A DNA stretch of 64,000 nucleotides from Bombus terrestris (taxonomy: Eukaryota > Arthropoda > Insecta > Hymenoptera > Apidae): NCBI RefSeq assembly GCF_910591885.1, contig NW_025963572.1, positions 1 through 64,000 of the forward strand. Direction: 5' to 3'. Shown here piece by piece: positions 56,361 through 64,000 of the stretch. The stretch's first letter is position 1. Each line of letters opens with the position of its first letter. Position numbers and translations under genes: made by a program. A model generated the notes under the pieces. The model made no database searches. It saw only the letters and a list, made by a program, of their open reading frames with translations, and had not been told where the DNA came from.

Positions 56361-58590
56361 AACGTGGGACAACGTGGGACAACGTGGGACAACGTGGGAC
56401 AACGTGGGACAACGTGGGACAACGTGGGACATCGTGGGACAACGTGGGACAACGTGGGACAACGTGGGACAACGTGGGACATCGTTGGACACCGTTGGAC
56501 ATCGTTGGACACCGTGGGACAACGTGGGACAACGTGGGACAACGTGGGACAACGTGGGACAACGTGGGACAACGTGGGACAACGTGGGACAACGTGGGAC
56601 AACGTGGGACAACGTGGGAAAACGTGGGACAACGTGGGACAACGTGGGACAACGTGGGACAACGTGGGACAACGTGGGACATCGTGGGACAACGTGGGAC
56701 AACGTGGGACAACGTGGGACATCGTGGGACAACGTGGGACAACGTGGGACAACGTGGGACAACGTGGGACAACGTGGGACACCGTTGGACACCGTTGGAC
56801 ACCGTTGGACACCGTTGGACATCGTTGGACACCGTGGGACAACGTGGGACAACGTGGGAAACCATGGAACAACGTGGGACAACGTGGGACACCGTTGGAC
56901 ATCGTTGGACATCGTTGGACACCGTGGGACAACGTGGGACAACGTGGGAAAACGTGGGACAACGTGGGACACCGTTGGACATCGCTGGACACCGTTGGAC
57001 ATCGTTGGACACCGTGGGACAACGTGGGACAACGCGGGACAACGTGGGACAACGTGGGACAACGTGGGACAACGTGGGACACCGTTGGACATCGTTGGAC
57101 ACCGTGGGACAACGTGGGACAACGTGGGACAACGTGGGACAACGTGGGACAACGTGGGACAACGTGGGACAACGTGGGACAACGTGGGAAAACGTGGGAC
57201 AACGTGGGACAACGTGGGACAACGTGGGACAACGTGGGACAACGTGGGACATCGTGGGACAACGTGGGACAACGTGGGACAACGTGGGACATCGTGGGAC
57301 AACGTGGGACAACGTGGGACAACGTGGGACAACGTGGGACAACGTGGGACACCGTTGGACACCGTTGGACACCGTTGGACACCGTTGGACATCGTTGGAC
57401 ACCGTGGGACAACGTGGGACAACGTGGGACAACGTGGGAAACCATGGAACAACGTGGGACAACGTGGGACACCGTTGGACATCGTTGGACATCGTTGGAC
57501 ACCGTGGGACAACGTGGGACAACGTGGGAAAACGTGGGACAACGTGGGACACCGTTGGACATCGCTGGACACCGTTGGACATCGTTGGACACCGTGGGAC
57601 AACGTGGGACAACGCGGGACAACGTGGGACAACGTGGGACACCGTTGGACATCGTTGGACACCGTGGGACAACGTGGGACAACGTGGGACAACGTGGGAC
57701 ACCGTTGGACACCGTTGGACACCGTTGGACACCGTTGGACACCGTTGGACACCGTTGGACATCGTTGGACACCGTGGGACAACGTGGGACAACGTGGGAC
57801 AACGTGGGACAACGTGGGACAACGTGGGACAACGTGGGACATCGTGGGACAACGTGGGACAACGTGGGACAACGTGGGACAACGTGGGACAACGTGGGAC
57901 ACCGTTGGACACCGTGGGACACCGTTGGACACCGTTGGACATCGTTGGACACCGTGGGACAACGTGGGACAACGTGGGACAACGTGGGACAACGTGGGAC
58001 AACGTGGGACAACGTGGGACAACGTGGGACAACGTGGGACAACGTGGGACAACGTGGGACAACGTGGGACAACGTGGGACATCGTGGGACAACGTGGGAC
58101 AACGTGGGACAACGTGGGACAACGTGGGACATCGTTGGACACCGTTGGACATCGTTGGACACCGTGGGACAACGTGGGACAACGTGGGACAACGTGGGAC
58201 AACGTGGGACAACGTGGGACAACGTGGGACAACGTGGGACAACGTGGGACAACGTGGGACAACGTGGGAAAACGTGGGACAACGTGGGACAACGTGGGAC
58301 AACGTGGGACAACGTGGGACAACGTGGGACATCGTGGGACAACGTGGGACAACGTGGGACAACGTGGGACATCGTGGGACAACGTGGGACAACGTGGGAC
58401 AACGTGGGACAACGTGGGACAACGTGGGACACCGTTGGACACCGTTGGACACCGTTGGACACCGTTGGACATCGTTGGACACCGTGGGACAACGTGGGAC
58501 AACGTGGGAAACCATGGAACAGCGTGGGACAACGTGGGACACCGTTGGACATCGTTGGACATCGTTGGACACCGTGGGACAACGTGGGAC
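56081..58590. repeat. 2.75-kb tandem duplication, copy 2
   Basis: Second copy of 53,331-55,820. Its right end is followed by a further series of the aacgtgggaa / acatcgctgg / aacgcgggac motif at 58.6, 59.1 and 59.7 kb. Confidence 0.85.
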
Positions 58591-59509
58591 AACGTGGGAA
58601 AACGTGGGACAACGTGGGACACCGTTGGACATCGCTGGACACCGTTGGACATCGTTGGACACCGTGGGACAACGTGGGACAACGCGGGACAACGTGGGAC
58701 AACGTGGGACAACGTGGGACAACGTGGGACACCGTTGGACATCGTTGGACACCGTGGGACAACGTGGGACAACGTGGGACAACGTGGGACAACGTGGGAC
58801 AACGTGGGACAACGTGGGACAACGTGGGACAACGTGGGAAAACGTGGGACAACGTGGGACAACGTGGGACAACGTGGGACAACGTGGGACAACGTGGGAC
58901 ATCGTGGGACAACGTGGGACAACGTGGGACAACGTGGGACATCGTGGGACAACGTGGGACAACGTGGGACAACGTGGGACAACGTGGGACAACGTGGGAC
59001 ACCGTTGGACACCGTTGGACACCGTTGGACACCGTTGGACATCGTTGGACACCGTGGGACAACGTGGGACAACGTGGGAAAACGTGGGACAACGTGGGAC
59101 ACCGTTGGACATCGCTGGACACCGTTGGACATCGTTGGACACCGTGGGACAACGTGGGACAACGCGGGACAACGTGGGACAACGTGGGACACCGTTGGAC
59201 ATCGTTGGACACCGTGGGACAACGTGGGACAACGTGGGACAACGTGGGACACCGTTGGACACCGTTGGACACCGTTGGACACCGTTGGACATCGTTGGAC
59301 ACCGTGGGACAACGTGGGACAACGTGGGACAACGTGGGACAACGTGGGACAACGTGGGACAACGTGGGACATCGTGGGACAACGTGGGACAACGTGGGAC
59401 AACGTGGGACATCGTGGGACAACGTGGGACAACGTGGGACAACGTGGGACAACGTGGGACAACGTGGGACACCGTTGGACACCGTTGGACACCGTTGGAC
59501 ACCGTTGGA

Positions 59510-59526
59510 CATCGTTGGAAACCGTG
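59510..59526 (+). other. CENP-B-box-like 17-mer (weak)
   Basis: A singleton unit atcgttggaa followed by accgtgggac gives an 11-base identity (positions 3-13) with the human CENP-B box, but mismatches at essential positions 2, 14 and 16. A second near match lies at 63,860-63,876, where the singleton ttcgttggac restores the left half (TTCG and the central A) but not the right half. Neither satisfies the full consensus NTTCGNNNNANNCGGGN. Confidence 0.3.
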
Positions 59527-60550
59527 GGACAACGTGGGACAACGTGGGACAACGTGGGAAACCATGGAACAACGTGGGACAACGTGGGACACCGCTGGAC
59601 ATCGTTGGACATCGTTGGACACCGTGGGACAACGTGGGACAACGTGGGAAAACGTGGGACAACGTGGGACACCGTTGGACATCGCTGGACACCGTTGGAC
59701 ATCGTTGGACACCGTGGGACAACGTGGGACAACGCGGGACAACGTGGGACAACGTGGGACACCGTTGGACATCGTTGGACACCGTGGGACAACGTGGGAC
59801 AACGTGGGACAACGTGGGACACCGTTGGACACCGTTGGACACCGTTGGACACCGTTGGACATCGTTGGACACCGTGGGACAACGTGGGACAACGTGGGAC
59901 AACGTGGGAAACCATGGAACAACGTGGGACAACGTGGGACAACGTGGGACAACGTGGGAAACCATGGAACAACGTGGGACAACGTGGGACACCGTTGGAC
60001 ATCGTTGGACAACGTGGGACAACGTGGGACAACGTGGGACAACGTGGGACAACGTGGGACAACGTGGGACACCGTTGGACACCGTGGGACACCGTTGGAC
60101 ACCGTTGGACATCGTTGGACACCGTGGGACAACGTGGGACAACGTGGGACAACGTGGGACAACGTGGGACACCGTTGGACATCGTTGGACATCGTTGGAC
60201 ATCGTGGGACACCGTTGGACATCGTTGGACATCGTTGGACACCGTTGGACACCGTTGGACAACGTGGGACATCGTGGGACAACGTGGGACAACGTGGGAC
60301 AACGTGGGACAACGTGGGACACCGTTGGACACCGTGGGACACCGTTGGACACCGTTGGACACCGTTGGACATCGTTGGACATCGTTGGACATCGTGGGAC
60401 ACCGTTGGACATCGTTGGACATCGTTGGACACCGTTGGACATCGTTGGACACCGTTGGACATCGTTGGACATCGTTGGACATCGTGGGACACCGTTGGAC
60501 ATCGTTGGACATCGTTGGACACCGTTGGACATCGTTGGACATCGTTGGAC

Positions 60551-61350
60551 ACCGTTGGACACCGTTGGACATCGTTGGACACCGTGGGACAACGTGGGAC
60601 AACGTGGGACAACGTGGGACAACGTGGGACAACGTGGGACAACGTGGGACATCGTGGGACAACGTGGGACAACGTGGGACAACGTGGGACAACGTGGGAC
60701 AACGTGGGACACCGTTGGACACCGTGGGACACCGTTGGACACCGTTGGACATCGTTGGACACCGTGGGACAACGTGGGACAACGTGGGACAACGTGGGAC
60801 AACGTGGGACAACGTGGGACAACGTGGGACAACGTGGGACAACGTGGGACAACGTGGGACAACGTGGGACAACGTGGGACATCGTGGGACAACGTGGGAC
60901 AACGTGGGACAACGTGGGACAACGTGGGACATCGTTGGACACCGTTGGACATCGTTGGACACCGTGGGACAACGTGGGACAACGTGGGACAACGTGGGAC
61001 AACGTGGGACAACGTGGGACAACGTGGGACAACGTGGGACAACGTGGGACAACGTGGGACAACGTGGGAAAACGTGGGACAACGTGGGACAACGTGGGAC
61101 AACGTGGGACAACGTGGGACAACGTGGGACATCGTGGGACAACGTGGGACAACGTGGGACAACGTGGGACATCGTGGGACAACGTGGGACAACGTGGGAC
61201 AACGTGGGACAACGTGGGACAACGTGGGACACCGTTGGACACCGTTGGACACCTTTGGACACCGTTGGACATCGTTGGACACCGTGGGACAACGTGGGAC
61301 AACGTGGGAAACCATGGAACAACGTGGGACAACGTGGGACACCGTTGGAC
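60551..61350. repeat. Third partial copy of the 2.75-kb module
   Basis: About 800 bp follow 57,750-58,550 at an offset of 2,800-2,810. The copy carries acctttggac at 61,251 and an accatggaac unit at 61,311, but lacks the agcgtgggac unit that follows it in the other two copies. Confidence 0.78.
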
Positions 61351-62840
61351 ACCGTTGGACACCGTTGGACACCGTTGGACATCGTTGGACATCGTTGGAC
61401 ATCGTGGGACACCGTTGGACATCGTTGGACATCGTTGGACACCGTTGGACATCGTTGGACACCGTTGGACATCGTTGGACACCGTGGGACAACGTGGGAC
61501 AACGTGGGACAACGTGGGACAACGTGGGACAACGTGGGACACCGTTGGACACCGTGGGACACCGTTGGACACCGTTGGACACCGTTGGACATCGTTGGAC
61601 ATCGTTGGACATCGTGGGACACCGTTGGACATCGTTGGACATCGTTGGACACCGTTGGACATCGTTGGACACCGTTGGACACCGTTGGACACCGTTGGAC
61701 ATCGTTGGACATCGTTGGACATCGTGGGACACCGTTGGACATCGTTGGACATCGTTGGACACCGTTGGACATCGTTGGACACCGTTGGACATCGTTGGAC
61801 ACCGTGGGACAACGTGGGACAACGTGGGACAACGTGGGACAACGTGGGACAACGTGGGACACCGTTGGACATCGTTGGACATCGTTGGACATCGTGGGAC
61901 ACCGTTGGACACCGTTGGACATCGTTGGACATCGTTGGACATCGTGGGACACCGTTGGACATCGTTGGACATCGTTGGACACCGTTGGACATCGTTGGAC
62001 ACCGTTGGACATCGTTGGACATCGTTGGACATCGTGGGACAATGTTGGACATCGTTGGACATCGTTGGACACCGTTGGACATCGTTGGACATCGTTGGAC
62101 ATCGTTGGACACCGTTGGACACCGTTGGACACCGTTGGACATCGTTGGACACCGTGGGACAACGTGGGACAACGTGGGACAACGTGGGACAACGTGGGAC
62201 AACGTGGGACAACGTGGGACATCGTGGGACAACGTGGGACAACGTGGGAAAACGTGGGACAACGTGGGACAACGTGGGACACCGTTGGACACCGTGGGAC
62301 ACCGTTGGACACCGTTGGACATCGTTGGACATCGTGGGACAACGTGGGACAACGTGGGACAACGTGGGACAACGTGGGACAACGTGGGACAACGTGGGAC
62401 AACGTGGGACATCGTGGGACAACGTGGGACAACGTGGGACAACGTGGGACAACGTGGGACAACGTGGGACACCGTTGGACACCGTGGGACACCGTTGGAC
62501 ACCGTTGGACATCGTTGGACATCGTGGGACAACGTGGGACAACGTGGGACAACGTGGGACAACGTGGGACAACGTGGGACAACGTGGGACAACGTGGGAC
62601 ATCGTGGGACAACGTGGGACAACGTGGGACAACGTGGGACAACGTGGGACAACGTGGGACACCGTTGGACATCGTTGGACACCGTGGGACAACGTGGGAC
62701 AACGTGGGACAACGTGGGAAACCATGGAACAACGTGGGACAACGTGGGACACCGTTGGACACCGTTGGACAACGTGGGACAACGTGGGACAACGTGGGAC
62801 AACGTGGGACAACGTGGGACAACGTGGGACAACGTTGGAC

Positions 62841-63280
62841 AACGTGGGACAACGTGGGACAACGTGGGACAACGTGGGACAACGTGGGACAACGTGGGAC
62901 ATCGTGGGACAACGTGGGACAACGTGGGACAACGTGGGACAACGTGGGACACCGTTGGACAACGTGGGACACCGTTGGGCATCGTTGGACACCGTGGGAC
63001 AACGTGGGACAACGTGGGACCACGTGGGACAACGTGGGACAACGTGGGACAACGTGGGACAACGTGGGACAACGTGGGACAACGTGGGACAACGTGGGAC
63101 AACGTGGGACATCGTGGGACAACGTGGGACAACGTGGGACAACGTGGGACAACGTGGGACAACGTGGGACACCGTTGGACATCGTTGGACACCGTGGGAC
63201 ACCGTGGGACAACGTGGGACAACGTGGGACAACGTGGGACAACGTGGGACAACGTGGGAAACCATGGAACAACGTGGGAC
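62841..63280. repeat. 440-bp tandem duplication, copy 1
   Basis: Matches 63,281-63,730 exactly as far as I can read. Anchors are atcgtgggac (62,901 and 63,341), accgttgggc (62,971 and 63,411), cacgtgggac (63,021 and 63,461) and accatggaac (63,261 and 63,701). Confidence 0.88.
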
Positions 63281-63730
63281 AACGTGGGACAACGTGGGAC
63301 AACGTGGGACAACGTGGGACAACGTGGGACAACGTGGGACATCGTGGGACAACGTGGGACAACGTGGGACAACGTGGGACAACGTGGGACACCGTTGGAC
63401 AACGTGGGACACCGTTGGGCATCGTTGGACACCGTGGGACAACGTGGGACAACGTGGGACCACGTGGGACAACGTGGGACAACGTGGGACAACGTGGGAC
63501 AACGTGGGACAACGTGGGACAACGTGGGACAACGTGGGACAACGTGGGACATCGTGGGACAACGTGGGACAACGTGGGACAACGTGGGACAACGTGGGAC
63601 AACGTGGGACACCGTTGGACATCGTTGGACACCGTGGGACACCGTGGGACAACGTGGGACAACGTGGGACAACGTGGGACAACGTGGGACAACGTGGGAA
63701 ACCATGGAACAACGTGGGACAACGTGGGAC
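63281..63730. repeat. 440-bp tandem duplication, copy 2
   Basis: Second copy. The unit accgttgggc occurs only in these two places apart from a similar singleton at 25,701, so it was copied with the block. Confidence 0.88.
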
Positions 63731-64000
63731 ACCGTTGGACACCGTTGGACACCGTTGGACATCGTTGGACACCGTGGGACAACGTGGGACAACGTGGGAC
63801 AACGTGGGAAACCATGGAACAACGTGGGACAACGTGGGACACCGTTGGACATCGTTGGACTTCGTTGGACACCGTGGGACAACGTGGGACAACGTGGGAA
63901 AACGTGGGACAACGTGGGACAACGTGGGACATCGTGGGACAACGTGGGACAACGTGGGACAACGTGGGACAACGTGGGACAACGTGGGACAACGTGGGAC

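Larger units (their letters stand above)
159..63998. repeat. Phase-locked array, 6,384 units
   Basis: From base 159 every unit starts exactly ten bases after the previous one, to the end of the window (6,384 units; the last two bases begin another). Variation is by substitution. Length differences between duplicated copies are always whole units; for example, the run of acaacgtggg units before the acaacgttgg unit has four members at 13,931-13,970 and six at 20,281-20,340. This is the pattern of unequal exchange or slippage in unit multiples, followed by homogenisation. Confidence 0.95.
1..64000. repeat. 10-bp satellite array filling the window
   Basis: Every part of the window is built from a 10-bp unit, consensus acaacgtggg on the + strand. 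Six unit types make up nearly everything: acaacgtggg, acaccgttgg, acatcgttgg, acaccgtggg, acatcgtggg and the rarer acaacgttgg. They differ only at position 4 (a/c/t) and position 8 (g/t). Unit GC content is 50-60%, and the + strand is G-rich over C in the dominant unit (4 G, 2 C). Each standard unit holds one CpG. No stretch of non-repetitive DNA is visible, so no gene, RNA or transposon can be placed. Large pure arrays of this kind are typical of eukaryotic heterochromatin; that assignment is inference, and the family is not one I recognise. Confidence 0.98.

Noticed and set aside
59510..59526. Functional CENP-B box
   Set aside because: It fails three of the nine essential positions, and the related site at 63,860 fails two. 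Reported only as a resemblance.
13429..63972. A 16,847-codon open frame on the - strand, and many + strand frames of 400-10,462 codons
   Set aside because: All frames of both strands are open because the 10-bp unit lacks stop triplets. Duplicated copies differ by gains of 10 or 20 bp, which would shift any frame, so no reading frame is being maintained. Many supposed starts are GTG inside the repeat. Not coding.
1..64000. CRISPR array
   Set aside because: The repeat is continuous 10-bp units with no unique spacers and no adjacent cas-like gene.
1..64000. Telomeric repeat
   Set aside because: The unit does not resemble TTAGGG, TTTAGGG, TTAGG or known yeast-type telomere repeats, and the 10-bp unit with CpG is unlike them.
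1..64000. tRNA, rRNA, other structured RNA, insertion sequences, terminal inverted repeats or replication origin
   Set aside because: No sequence departs from the 10-bp unit by more than a few bases over any stretch long enough to hold such elements.

Overview
The whole 64 kb window is one uninterrupted satellite (tandem repeat) array with a 10-bp unit. The commonest unit is acaacgtggg. Most other units differ from it at only two places: position 4 (a, c or t) and position 8 (g or t). I find no protein gene, RNA gene, insertion sequence, CRISPR array or unique sequence anywhere. A 64 kb pure microsatellite/minisatellite-type array with higher-order structure is what one expects of eukaryotic heterochromatin (pericentromere, subtelomere, sex chromosome or microchromosome). 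I do not recognise the family, and the sequence alone does not identify a taxon.

Layout. Bases 1-80 are clean units. Bases 81-158 are disordered, with 7-, 9- and 11-base units. From 159 to the end the array keeps perfect 10-bp register for 6,384 units: I see substitutions but no indel other than gain or loss of whole units. Blocks of G-rich units (GTGGG) alternate with blocks of units carrying GTTGG. A rarer unit containing accatgg recurs about 70 times inside a fixed local context.

Higher-order structure is the main content. Rare variant units act as markers and show nested duplications: 1.2-kb modules inside a near-tandem copy pair at 9.6-15.0 and 15.2-21.4 kb; a 660-bp tandem pair at 23.1-24.4 kb; a pair at 27.7-30.0 and 32.1-33.9 kb enclosing a 1,090-bp tandem pair at 30.0-32.1 kb; a 2,340-bp tandem pair at 39.6-44.3 kb that contains 400-bp tandem pairs; a 2.75-kb tandem pair at 53.3-58.6 kb with a third partial copy at 60.6-61.4 kb; and a 440-bp pair at 62.8-63.7 kb. 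Dispersed copies link 17.5-19.1 with 37.0-38.7 kb, 24.0-26.8 with 45.6-48.7 kb, and 34.4-34.9 with 55.9-56.4 kb.

The long open reading frames, up to 16,847 codons, are a by-product of a stop-free 10-bp unit: all three frames of a strand read the same circular decapeptide. They are not annotated as genes. The most notable biology is the near-universal CpG per unit with almost no CpG-to-TpG decay, the helical 10-bp spacing of CpG and GGG, and the duplication history recorded in unit order. Coordinates of duplications come from alignment by eye and are good to about one or two units.
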